Shown piece by piece: positions 45,401-56,954 of a stretch of 64,000 bases of DNA. Where the stretch lies: contig JANTQF010000071.1 of NCBI GenBank assembly GCA_032988165.1, positions 62,001 to 126,000 on the forward strand, read 5' to 3'. The notes beneath the pieces were generated by a model. It saw only the letters and a list, made by a program, of their open reading frames with translations. It ran no database searches and had not been told where the DNA came from. Within the stretch, counting starts at the first letter, position 1; each line of letters begins with the position of its first letter. Position numbers and translations under genes: made by a program. Origin of the DNA: Emmonsiellopsis sp. PD_33 (Eukaryota > Ascomycota > Eurotiomycetes > Onygenales > Ajellomycetaceae).

Positions 45401-46665
45401 TGTGTGGGTACTGCTGCAGGAAGATGTGGGAGATGCAGGCATAATTATAAATATATGAAGATAAATTTATACTATCTCTATCTCAGGGGATATATACTAA
45501 TGTCATTAGATGCTAGAGCACTTTAGGGGCTATTTAGAAGAGATTCTTTAAACAGCAAGTCTTCTCTGAGAGTAAACCTAGAATCAGGATGTGTATCAGA
45601 ATATTCACATCTTGATAGTTTTAGATTTGATTGATAATATCCTTAAGTTTCTGAGTATCAAGAGAGTTAAACTATTTACCTCTATTAAGCCTGCTTCTAT
45701 TCCTGCACATGTTAAGCTCTCTACTCTTACTTTCATGTCTGTTAAGCTCTCTACTCTCATCTCTATCTCCATACCCTTATTCTTACCTCTACACCTACTA
45801 GTCATTCTCTCAGTAGAAGAAGAGGAGTTTTTCTGTAGCCCTGAGCAACAGGATATCAGTAATATATATACTTAATACATATAGAATCTAATTAACTTTT
45901 CTGATAGAATCTATGAGATTGATCATTAGTAGTATAAGTGCAGACATTATTTGTATATATAAAATATGCAATGCACATGAACCTCTTGGTGTGTAAAATT
46001 ATTATGAGCTAATCAATCTGCTGAATATAATACTCTTCTCTTTTATACAATTATTCCTGCAAGATTTATGCCTGCTTTATGAGAGATCTCCTTCCTTTTT
46101 TAGCCAATGCACCTTCTATATATAGACATCACCTGATGTAACTTCAGGAAGAGCCAATTAAATTGCGAGATTTACAGGCTATAGTCATGACTTCCCTGCT
46201 AATTCATCTCAGAATGCACTATATATTTGCTTTGCTACACTCCACAAATAAGCTATATTATATGGTAAGTTTCTTTATCTTATAGTTGTTTAAATAATAT
46301 TAATATGATCTTATAGGTACCTTCCTCTACTCACTATATCATTAAATAGGCCATTTCAGTAGTAAATAATAATTGGTATGTGAAGAGGTTAGCACTTCTT
46401 AATAAGCCTGTAGATATGAAGGTTCTGGAGGCAGCATAGAAGCAAGCTCATACAGCTATTTTGAAGGTCTAAATGGATAGAGAGAAGTAAATGGATTTTA
46501 GTGGAGATAAAGAGATCTATGAAGTTTATAGTGCAGAGTAAGAGAAAGCACAGAAGGCTCATAAGAATGAGAGGCACAGAGTTAAACATGCAAATAATAG
46601 GTAGGTAAAGATAGAGGATGATGTAGATAAGAGTCTGAAGAGCATAGAAAAGACTATAATCTAAA
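42476..46665 (+). repeat. AT-rich, mutated repeat of unidentified family
   Basis: No intact gene. The plus strand shows broken coding-like stretches: a Lys/Glu-rich start at 44005 (MEKTPVQKVSEIEILKKKKR), a stretch at 45259-45441 with REHANRLYNNYIKYLRSL and GPLCGYCCRKMWEMQ, and a charged Lys/Glu-rich stretch at about 46410-46660. Stops are mostly TAG/TAA, as expected from C-to-T change. A GTAAGT...TTATAG intron-like segment lies near 46265-46318. Short direct repeats occur at 43737-43759 with 43770-43792, and a 30-bp unit at 45711 and 45741. I do not recognise the family. Confidence 0.45.
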
Positions 46666-46670
46666 TTTTC

Positions 46671-46924
46671 TATAATAAGTGTGCTTTAATAAGTGGATCA
46701 TGCAAGCTATACACTTGAATTAAAATTGTAATCATTAGAGAAAGAAAGAAAAAAGGAAAAGAAATCATAAGATCATATAATATAAGTAGAAGAGAATTAT
46801 GTGAGGTCAGAGTAGATAAATGTTTATATAAAGGCCTGGTTGAAGGCATTCAATTAGATAGTTAGAGATTGGGTAAAGTTCAGATGAGTTATAAATATAG
46901 GATATAAGAGTATAGCTCTTCACA
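46671..46924 (-). repeat. Element A 3' LTR
   Basis: 254 bp, ends degraded from TGTAAC to TATAAT on the left, and TTCACA on the right. It aligns without gaps to 51982-52235. By hand I count 46 differences, all transitions. Confidence 0.9.
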
Positions 46925-46959
46925 TTATCCCCCCCTATTTGGTTTTGGAGGGCAGGCAG

Positions 46960-49900
46960 GAGGATTTGGAAAATCAGACACAGTGTGGTGCAGGTAAAGT
47001 CTTATTGAGTAGGTGTAGTTCTTTGTAATGAGCAAGTACAGTAGTGTCTTGCAGGGTAGAGATCAGTTCTCATAAAGGAGCTTCATATTCAAGCTACTTT
47101 ACTAGGTACTAGAATTCTTATCTGTGGTAGTAGTAGTTAAGGATAGCTTTAATCTCATATTCTACCTCATTATCTTCTCTAATGATGTCAGGCAGATGCC
47201 AGTCAGTGATCTCTTGCAAGAAGAATAGGTTAGTAGAGGCCTTACAGAGTAGGTTCATGTGAAACATGTTGTAAATCTTAGGTAATATGTTAAGATAGTA
47301 GTTATGACTTTTCAGAACTTTAATGATAGTGTATTTAGCATATTAATAGTTAAATGTGTGAGACAGACAATCAGTCATAATATTTTGAAGATCTAATTAG
47401 ATCTTATCATCTACCTTATAGCATTCAGCAGGATTTTAGTGAGTATTTATATAATTCTATTAGTCCTACTGGGCATTAATCATAGAGGATTCAGCCCACT
47501 CATGGGCTTGCTGGAGTTTTGAGATGATGATATCTACAATTTAAATTGAACTGTAAGGTAAAGTGGAAGGTTCAGGCAATTTAGCAAGATTAAGGACTTT
47601 AAGATTATAGCTATGTGAGAGGAAAAATGGGCTAACATTAGTACTGATAGTATCACAGCTATTAATTGTAAGTTTAGCATGCAGGAGGAGTTCATTTCAG
47701 TCATCTTAAGCATATAAATAGAACTTTCAGAGGTAGTTCTTAATTATCTAAATTATATGTTTAGTATTGCTGTTAATTTTAGAGTAATAGATAGTTAAAA
47801 AGTGTCAGAAGATCTTAAGGAGCTGGCAGATTCAGCTTCAGATAGCTCCAATAAACTAGATTTTATAATCTGAGATAATTATATAGAGTAGATCATATAG
47901 GTAGTAAAATAAACTTTAGAGGAAGGCTTTAATCACTGCAGGCACATTTATCTTCATACAGGATTTAAGGATAATATTCTTGTTGAGACAGTTAATAATA
48001 ATAAGAATGTTCTTATAGCTATTACTTATAAGAAGATTTACTGTGAAATCAATGATAATATCACATCAGACATGTTTGGGGATCAGAAGAGATTTGAGTA
48101 AACCTTGGCAGTAGTCTTATCAGATGATAATAGATTAGTAGATGTTGTAGTTTCAGGTGAACTATTGAATACTCTGAAATATATTAGGCTAGTAGAAATT
48201 TTAGGATAAAATTTAGTAGAGCACTTTACAGTCTAGATAGTCAGTCATTAGAGAATTATGAGTTTCTTGCATGATTTGAGTACATAATAGTTCTGAATTA
48301 GAAACTCACCATCTCCTCTGAAAGTATAGTTAGAAGTTAGGGTCTACAGAGCATTTAGTGATATCAATATAAACTTGAAGTTTAGGTGGAAAATAGTGAG
48401 CTTTATCTCAGATAATTTAAATTATTGTCTGAAGGCATTCATCAGAGGCAGCAGTGATATTCCAGAGTTCTTAGAGTAGGAATGAGATAGTTGCAATTAG
48501 CAGGACAACAGATGAGATATATATTACTCTATATGATGTTACTTTAGATTCCTTGAGAATCTATAGGTCTAACAGTCTTTATTTACAGTTTACTCAGCAG
48601 GCATTAGAGTCTTCAGAAGGCATATCCTATTCACATCAGAAGAGAGTATTGACTATGGAGTTCTCTGTACTAGAGCAGTAATGAATTATAAAATAGAAGT
48701 AGCTGAGAAATTCAGCTCAGCACATTTAGCATTTAGAGAGTTTATAGATTATCATGAAATATCAGAGGTTCTTATGATCTGTGATGATTTTAAAGTCTTT
48801 CACACTGCAGAGTTCAAAGTCCCATTCTTTTAGACATCAAATAATAGTAAGAAGTTCCTTGTTATAGATCTCATAGTTAATTTTAATAGAGCTGAGCTTC
48901 TTGAATATAAATGTATAGAGTCACAGGACATCTTCATCATCTCATTGCATAAGAGTACTATTTATGATGTAATCAGAAGAGTCTGTTTCAACTATCATTA
49001 AGCAGTTAGAGTTAAATGTAATGAGTATTGAGATAGAGATGAACATCTATTTAAGATATATGAATGCCTTATTTGCTTTCTTAGATCATTAAAACTGCTG
49101 ATCTTTATATGTGAAGTCAGTTAGTAATCAGACAATGTCAGAAAAATCCTGAATGAAGTGTCAGTAGAAATTTATAAATTCTAAGAAGCCTCACATATCT
49201 TTTATGATTATAGGGGCCTCCCATTTGAGGATAGTAGCAATCTTCTTGAGGTCCATACAGACTCCCTTTCCTGCCTCTATGATGAAGTCAAGGTAGATCA
49301 TCTCTTGAACCTTAAAGGTAGATTTATTAATGTCAATTGGGAGACTATATTTATAGAGGCAGGTGAGAACCTTTCAGACATGCTCTTAATGCTACTTGTG
49401 AGATCCATCAGTAAAGATGAGAATATTATTGAGGTAGATAGAAGTAAATTCATCTAAATAATCTCATAAGGCCTAGTTGATGTATTTCTGGAAGATGCTT
49501 GAGATATTTATAAGATTAAAGAGAGTAACTATCCATTCAAATAAATTATATTTTATGTAAAAGGTAGTTAGTCATTTATCTCCTTCTGCAATTTAAATCT
49601 TATAGAATGTGAAAATGACATCAAGTTTTATAAACCACTTAACTCAGTTAATCCATTTGAGAGTCTTATTGATCAACAGTAGTGGGTAATGATCTTTTTG
49701 GGTGAGGTAATTGAGGCCCTAATAGTTAATATAGAATTAAAGGCCTCTATCTAGCTTTTTCACAAAGAGTATGGGTGCATCTATGGGCAAGTTGCAAATT
49801 TGATTGAAATTCTTATCTAGAAGGTCATTAAGGGTCTTGCAGAGCACAAGTAGTTTATTATATAATATATTGTATAGGAGTTCTCAGGGTAGTTGAGGAT

Positions 49901-50640
49901 CTTTACCATCTACCTTCTTAAGTTTAATATGGTGATTATGCATACTACAGAACAGTAAGAGCTTCTCAGTAGTCTTATGGTCAAAAACATTGAGAAATTC
50001 ATGATAGTGTGAAGGGAGGACTATTATAGGATCAGTCTTCAGCTTCTTAGAGAGTTGTGAGAGAGCCTTCTCTATATCAGCCATGCTAGTAGTAAAGATT
50101 TCAATGAGAGGTCAGGACTTAGATTTCTAATTGCAGCTTTAAAGGAGGTCATAAGTATTAGTGGAGATTTGGTGAAGGTTGGCAGTCTTGTGAATGTCTT
50201 TTTCAGAGATATAGATGCCTCTAGGGAATATAATGTATTAGTTGTAAGCATCAATAAGAGCTTAATGTTCAGATAGCTATAATAGGCCTAGCATGAAGTC
50301 ATATAGGAGATTCTCAATTTCATATATATAAGTATTTTCTTAGAGAAATTTACTAACATCAATATTAAGCTTCACTATATTTCATATGAAGCTGCCTGTG
50401 TCACCATTGACACCTTCAATCTTTTAGGGGTTGATCAGGATACACAGGAGGTTATGATAATTAACCATATAAGAGTAAATTATTGAATAATAATAGTAAT
50501 CACTGTTCACTATAGTATTTATATTAAAAGAATGATTAACTATAGTAGGTATAAGAATCATCAGAATAGTCATTTTCTTCTTAAAGGTTTTCCTATCTAA
50601 CTTTAGGAGCTTCTACTCATAATTTTATGCAGAAGCTAGT
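46960..50640 (-). pseudogene. pol: Element A pol remnant (PR-RT-RH-IN-chromodomain)
   Basis: An open piece at 50084-49884 has DPIIVLPSHYHEFLNVF, the usual Gypsy lead-in to RT. RT follows with a mutated YLNN box (about 49430) and IYLDFIIEAGKGV-like sequence; RNase H shows IVETDSSDYIINSTL and YEIYNKELLTI near 48830-48980. The chromodomain is at about 47030-47170 (EYEIKAILN, YLVK, LAHYKELHLL). Numerous stops make it non-functional. Confidence 0.75.
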
Positions 50641-50689
50641 CTTTTCCTAAGTCTGACTTGATGTCTTTAAAGTCTTCCTTCTCTTCAGA

Positions 50690-51688
50690 CTTAATTTGTA
50701 TATTTATAGATTATATAGGTAGTTTTAGAGGAATATGAGTTCTGCAGCAATCAGCAACTCTGTGCCCAGATTTGTTACAGTTAATGTAGACACCTTGAAT
50801 GCAGCAGTTGACAATGACAGCAGTAGTTATATTTAAGATACAGAATGCATTCATGTGAGTAGGCTCTGTAGGCATCTAATTCATAGCATTTAGATCCTTC
50901 AGCTGAGAGATCTTGAGGAAGGCCTCCTCAGAGGTGGTAAGAGTACTACCACAAATTTGACTCTGAATGGCCTTAATCTTAGATAGGTTATTCTCTATAT
51001 CACAGAGCTTCATATAATATTTGAGGTATATTAAAGGTTTGATAGAGGCAACAGTCTACTATAGGAGTTCAAACTTGATGACTTTTTTGAGCAGAGCCTT
51101 CTTAACAGTATCATCCCATAGCTGGCTGCTGACTTCCAGGATCTTCTAATTGAATCTCAGAAGAAAGATAATAAGTAGATCAATCTTCTGATGAATGCTG
51201 TGCAGCCAGGTCAGAGCCTTCTGAGTCACTAAGAGGTTGAAGAAAAGAATGTCAAGCTGGTTAAGAATGACATCAGGAGTTATAAAAATGAGCTTGATAT
51301 TAGCCTTCATTCAAGGGTGAAATCAGGTAATGGCAGTACCAGAGAGTTAGATATAGATGTACTAGACCTGGTCAGTAAGAGATCTAATTGCAAGGCTGTT
51401 CAAAGTAATTTTAGCCTCTACACTGAGGTGTCAGGCAGGGTATTTAGAGACTTATTTGCCCATGAATTTCTCAAGGGTGATGAGCCTTTCTTTTGGGTGT
51501 CTTGGGAAGTCCTCAAAAGGAGCAGTTGGGTGAGCAGGAGTCAGGACAGGAGCTGAAGTCAGTATAGATATATGATTCTATTTAGTGATGAGATTGATCT
51601 TGTTTGTGAGTTACTAGATGAAGTTTTAAAATTTAGTATCAGGGCTCTGAGAAGAGGTGTTATCTTTACATAGAGAGTTCATGTTCAT
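50690..51688 (-). pseudogene. gag: Element A gag remnant with zinc knuckle
   Basis: The minus strand from an ATG at 51688 reads a broken Gag. It includes APFEDFPRHPKERLITLEKF and, at about 50745-50800, a CX2CX4HX4C zinc knuckle (NCNKSGHRVADC) whose first Cys has become Tyr by a G-to-A change. Several in-frame stops break it. Confidence 0.75.
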
Positions 51689-51981
51689 GATGGATTCAAA
51701 AGATTATTTAGATTTAGAGAGTTCAGAGGATTCAGAAAGTTCAAAGGATTTGGAAAGTTTGGAGGAAAATCTCATGAGATATCAATATGAACTGTTAGGG
51801 CTTTAAGGCCTTTCACTGACATGTCATTTAGTGGAGCTGAGCTGATTGTATTTCAGATTTCAGAAAAGTTTACTATATGCATAAGTTGCATTCAGAAGAA
51901 TCTACTATACATGTGAATCACATTTAGGGGGGTGAATATAATGAGAATCTCTAAGAAGAGATCAAGTGAGTAATTATAAAA

Positions 51982-52235
51982 TGTAACAGGCATGCTCTGA
52001 TAAGCAGATTATATGAGCTATACACTTGAATCAAGATTGTAATCACTAGAGAAAGAAAGGAAAAAGGAAAAGAAATTATGAGATCATGCAATATAAGTAG
52101 AAGAGAATTATGTGAGGTCAGAGTAGATAAATGTTCATATGAAGGCCTAGTCAGAGGCATCTAATTAGGCAGTTAGAGATTGGATGAAGTTTGGGCAAGC
52201 TATAAATATAAAGTATAAGGGTGTAACCCTTCACA
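51982..52235 (-). repeat. Element A 5' LTR
   Basis: 254 bp, plus-strand termini TGTAAC...TTCACA. A TATA-like stretch lies near 52200-52210, in the place expected for the element promoter on the minus strand. Confidence 0.9.
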
Positions 52236-54840
52236 TTTTCATTTCTTTAATCTTTTTTCTATTTTAATAGTATGATGCCTCTAAGGCTATATCCCTTTAA
52301 AGGATTAAATAAGATCTTTTTTCTCTTTCATATTCTTATTTACATACATAATAGATTTATTTCTTTGCCCTTTACCTTTTATAGCATACATTGTAGTTAC
52401 TATATTAGGCCTTATATTTATGAACTACCTCTTGGGTATTCTCAAAAGCTTTAACTGGCTTCCAGAAGTTCTCACCCTCTATATAGTCTTTCTATTTGAT
52501 AAGGTATTTAATCTTCCAACTGTATACCTTATGCTTGTCAAGGATTTTCTCAATCTCCCACTGATTCTCAGCATCAATCTTAATAAGCTTAGCCTCTAGA
52601 ATCTTGCCATTCCAAGCATGATACAGCTCTAGAAGGAAGACATGAAAAATAGAGTGAATATCACAGAATTAAGATATTAGCTTTAGCTTGTAGGCCTGTT
52701 TGCCCCAGGCATCTACTATTTGAAAAGAACTTAGCTGGCAGTGATTTAGCTTTATAATAGAATATAATATTAATATATTGATGCTGCAGAGCATAACTTA
52801 GTTATCAATCTTAAAGGTTATAAGTATATAATACTAATTATAGTATTTTTTCTGAGACTCCTTAACCTCTATGATCAGACTTCAAAGAAGTTAGCACATC
52901 TAGTTAATAACCTTTACTCTTATGATAGCATCCTGAGACACTTTCCTCTCAGATTCACATTCAATGTCTACACAGGTAGAGGTCTTCTGACCCATGAGAG
53001 CACAGAAAGGGGTTATTTGCATCAAGCTATACTAAGTATTATTATATGCTTATTGAGTATGCAGTAGCCATTGTGCCCAGTCATCCTACATGTAATTATA
53101 ATAGATATAAAGAAAGTATTTAAGGGTTTGATTCTAGCACTCTATCTAATCATCCATTTAAGGGTGAAAGGCCATGATCAGCTTTCTACAAATCTTGAGC
53201 ATGAAGTAGAGTATTGACTAGAATTTACTCATAAATAGGGAGCCTTAGTTACTAATAATATTCTGGGGTAATCCTCAGTTCTTAAATAGATTTCACATAA
53301 TAAGATTAGTAAGTTCATGGGCCTTGAGGTCCACCATAATTAAGATATAAATCACCTACTTGGTGAACATTTCCACAAATACTAAGATTAAATTATAGAT
53401 CTTCCCATGTAGTTAATATAAGAATAGATTAGTGATGAAATTTATTGTGATAGTCTTCTAAATACACCTGGGAATAGATGGTAGCTCCAACATGTCATAC
53501 TTCTTATAGTAGTGTATCTTAATATATTAGTATATATCATATATTTTGATATATTTCTTAATTTATCAGCTCATTCCATGCTAATAGTATTTGCCAGCTA
53601 TCACTTCATACATTCTATAATTTCTAAAATGACCACCTATCAGATTATCATGATTTATGTAAAGGATCTCATCCTTAATAGTAATATTATTGGAAATATA
53701 AGTATAATTATTGTATCTAATCAGCCCATTCAAGCTAATGAACCAGGACAAATGTTTGGCCTTTAAACTTGTGAGGTTACCTTGAATTTTACTTCAAATC
53801 TCAGTGCACTTAGCATCTCAAGCTTGAATGCAGAGCAAAAGGTTGATCAGTAGCTCTAATAGCTTATATATATAAGCTATCTCAGACTCAAACATCTGAT
53901 TGATGAAGAGTTATAACATTAGAGGCTTTAAATTGCCTCTTATAATATTAATAGTAACATTCTCATCTATAAGTGCATTCTGGACTGTGCAGGCCATGAG
54001 AGCATTAATGCAAAGAGTGCACTCTTCAAGAGCTTTTGAGTTGAGTTCTGAGTGCAGATCAGTTATGCACTTAGTAACTACTATAATCATCTAATTTAAT
54101 TTCATTAGTTTATAATTAGATTTTAGTGGTTCAAATGTCTAGTCTCAGAGCTTTTCTTATAATATAGGCTAGAAAACAAGCAGTTCAGCTTCCCTAATAT
54201 AATCAGGGTAATAACTCAGTGCATCTACAGGGTTCTTAGACTCAGAATAATATTTAATTATAAAATTAAACATTATGAGTATTTTTATCTAATATATCTG
54301 ACATCTATTCAGCTGAGTTATCATCATAAAGCTTCACAGATTGGCATGATTAGAATACATAATAATTAAGTATTTACTATCATGTAGGTAGTGCTACCAC
54401 TACTTGAATGATTTAATAATAGATAGAAGTTCACTATCATAGATTTAATACTATCATTCTGTGTTAGAGAGTTTGCAGGACTAGAACATTATAGAGTGCT
54501 ACAGACTATTAGGCATCAATTGAGAGAGCACTACAGTAATAGCAATGCCAGATACATCAGATTCAACTTTAAGGTAGCAATCAGAGTCAAAATGAATAAG
54601 GAGTAGCTCTTTTTGAAAGCTATTCTTAAGGTCTGTAAAGGCCTTCATGGTAGATTAATTCAGTATGATTAGCATATTATTTCAACCTTTTTAGTTCTTT
54701 CCCCCCTTTGTGAGGTTCATTAATGGGGCAGATATGGTCACAAACCCCTTAATGAAGTAGTAATAGAAGTTGATAAAGCTAAGAAAGACCTAGAGTTTAT
54801 AGATTATCATTGAGACTAGCCATTTAAAAATAGAGGCCAC

Positions 54841-55767
54841 TCAGCTGGGCTCCATCTCCACACTATTAATAGAGATGATAAAATCAAGGAAATCAATGCA
54901 ATCTGTGTGAAACAAGCACTTACTGGCCTTAATAAAGAGGTTGAACTTACACAGGCATTTCAAGACTATCTTGACATGCTCCTCATGCTCCTTAATGGAG
55001 TTAGAGTAAATGATAATGTCATCAAGGTAGGCAACACAGTAGGTATCAAGAAGATCACTTAGTACTTTGTTGATGTAGGCCTGGAAGATCACTAGCATAT
55101 TAGTAAGACTAAACAGTAAGACTATGTACTTAAAGTACTTATAGTATGTGCAGAAAGTAGTCTTCCATTCATTATCTTTATAGATATAGATCTAATAATA
55201 AGCATCTTATAGGTCAAGCTGCATATAGATCTTCATACCTGCCAGACAATTAATTATCTTACTAATAAGAGGGAGAGAGTAGTAATTCTTAATTATAATG
55301 ACATTTAACTCATAGTAGTTAATATAGAGATAGAGGCTTTCATCTTTTTTGAGCACAAATAGAATAAGTACATCTGTAAGACTCTTTGAGTGCTTGATCC
55401 AGCCTTTCTCCAAGCTCATCTTAATATAATTCTTAAGGACTTTAAGTTCCTTAATCAAAAGGTTATAAATAGATTAATAGGGTAAATCCTTACTTAGCTT
55501 AATATTAATTGCATGATCATGCAGAGCATGCACAGTAAGATCAGAGTTCTCATTAAAAAGCTCCATATATTTCTCATAGAGTATAGGTAGTTTGAATTCA
55601 GAGGCTATAATATCTCTAAAAAATATGATGAGTTTATCATCAGGACTAAGATCACAGGAGTAGATGATAAAGATAGCACCACCTGTGCAGACTACATCCT
55701 TAAACTCTTCTGGTTTCATGAACTTAATAGTATTTGTACTTATTAATTTGTAGCACCACATCCACAA
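54841..55767 (-). pseudogene. pol: Element B reverse transcriptase remnant
   Basis: Three open pieces: 55767-55474 (HDHAINIKLSKDLPY, protease-RT linker), 55458-55207 (WIKHSKSLTDVLILFVLKKD, KIYMQLDL) and 55098-54841 (TYCVAYLDDIIIYSNS). They sit in two different frames and are separated by stops. The YLDD catalytic box is kept here, unlike in elements A and C. Confidence 0.8.
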
Positions 55768-56189
55768 GGGCTAATCAATATCAGGATTTGATTCTTTTAA
55801 TTATAAATAGCTAAGAATAACATCATAACTTATCATATTAACAGCCTTAAAGCTATATTCATAATTATAGGTTAGGCTATCAGCATTAACTACTCTCATC
55901 AGCATTCACCACTCATTAAAGAATAGGATCTTATGCCTGTCAACAGCTTCAACATGCCTAGGTGGGGATTTGAAATCAGGCAGATATTACTTTGCTCATA
56001 TTTGACTAATAAAATTACACTCAGCTTCAGAATTAATGAGCACTCAGGCTACAGTGAGTCTATTCATAGTTGTAATCCAAATTAACATTATTATAACTTT
56101 ATTGCTTTATCTTCAATCAGTCTCTATCCTCAGTGCTGTTGTAGTAGTACACAAGAAGATGATTAGTTTTTTATTAATTAATCTTTAGA

Positions 56190-56260
56190 GTGCTTATCAG
56201 GATGTTTCCTCTAGTAGTTCTTCTTAATGTGTCTATTAATATTATAGTGGTCACACTTCT
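56190..56260 (-). pseudogene. gag: Element B gag zinc-knuckle remnant
   Basis: The minus strand reads HYNINRHIKKNY followed by a stop and RKHPDKHSK. The spacing fits CX2CX4HX4C with Cys changed to Tyr or Asn. Gag upstream of it is cut by element C. Confidence 0.6.
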
Positions 56261-56620
56261 TTAAAGCTGATGAGGGGAATTAGCTACTATCAGATCTTTG
56301 ATTATTCATGCATAATTATGAGTTCTTATCATCCTGACATTCACAACTGTAGTCCCAATAGCAGTTCCTACCTTAAAGGCATGAGGGTTAAGTCCTCTCA
56401 CCATGTAGGACTAATCAGTATGAATTCAGACTTTCCTCTAGAAAGAATATCACTCTGAGTATTTCTTCATAGTTAGTTGGCTTATGATCCTAATTGATGA
56501 TCACCCAGTTAATTTCTAGTATAATCTTGTTGCAGAGCATTTATATACACTGTGCTTCTATCTGAGAGATAGGAAGAGAGAGTTCAAGCTTGCTGAGATA
56601 GTCTGTGAATTTACAGACTG

Positions 56621-56939
56621 TGTAATGTCCAGTATTGAATATAAAGGCTTTTAGATTTGAAAAGGCAGATTATGAGTCATTGAACAGTGTGATGGGAATA
56701 GACAGGTAAAAATGTATGTATATTTCAAATGTAGGGGTCATATAGTAATAGGACTGTTTGCTGGTTCTTTTCATAAGAAACCTGCACAGCATATATATCA
56801 ATAGCTAGCTACTAAGTGTGCACTATGTGCACATTGTCAGGTGCACTATTAGGTGCACTGCCAGACCTGAGGTCTGAGATCCAAGATCCAAGAATACAGT
56901 TAATCTACATGTAATGTGCAGTCTCCTTTGTGTGTTACA
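56621..56939 (-). repeat. Element C 3' LTR
   Basis: About 319 bp with inverted termini TGTAA...TTACA. The first 172 bases align without gaps to 63829-64000, with 10 differences, all transitions, by hand count. Confidence 0.85.
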
Positions 56940-56954
56940 ACTACCTCCCTCTTT

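Larger units (their letters stand above)
46671..52235 (-). mobile_element. Complete, inactivated Ty3/Gypsy chromovirus (element A)
   Basis: A 5565-bp LTR retrotransposon read on the minus strand, bounded by two 254-bp LTRs and a perfect 5-bp target duplication TTTTC (46666-46670 and 52236-52240). Order is gag, protease, RT, RNase H, integrase, chromodomain, as in chromoviruses. All reading frames are broken by many stops, and the RT catalytic box near 49420-49445 reads YLNN in place of YLDD. The polypurine tract (AGGGGGGGATAA on the minus strand, 46925-46936) touches the left LTR, which fixes the orientation. I found no convincing tRNA primer-binding site. Confidence 0.9.
52241..56620 (-). 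mobile_element. Ty3/Gypsy chromovirus fragment (element B), interrupted
   Basis: The sequence right of element A reads, on the minus strand from right to left, gag zinc-knuckle, protease region, RT, RNase H, integrase and chromodomain (about 52470-52570, ILDKHKVYSWKIKYLIKW). Its gag is cut by element C at 56621, and its own LTRs are not seen. Element A's target duplication lies just beyond its 3' end, so A may have landed in B's 3' region; that is inference. Confidence 0.7.
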
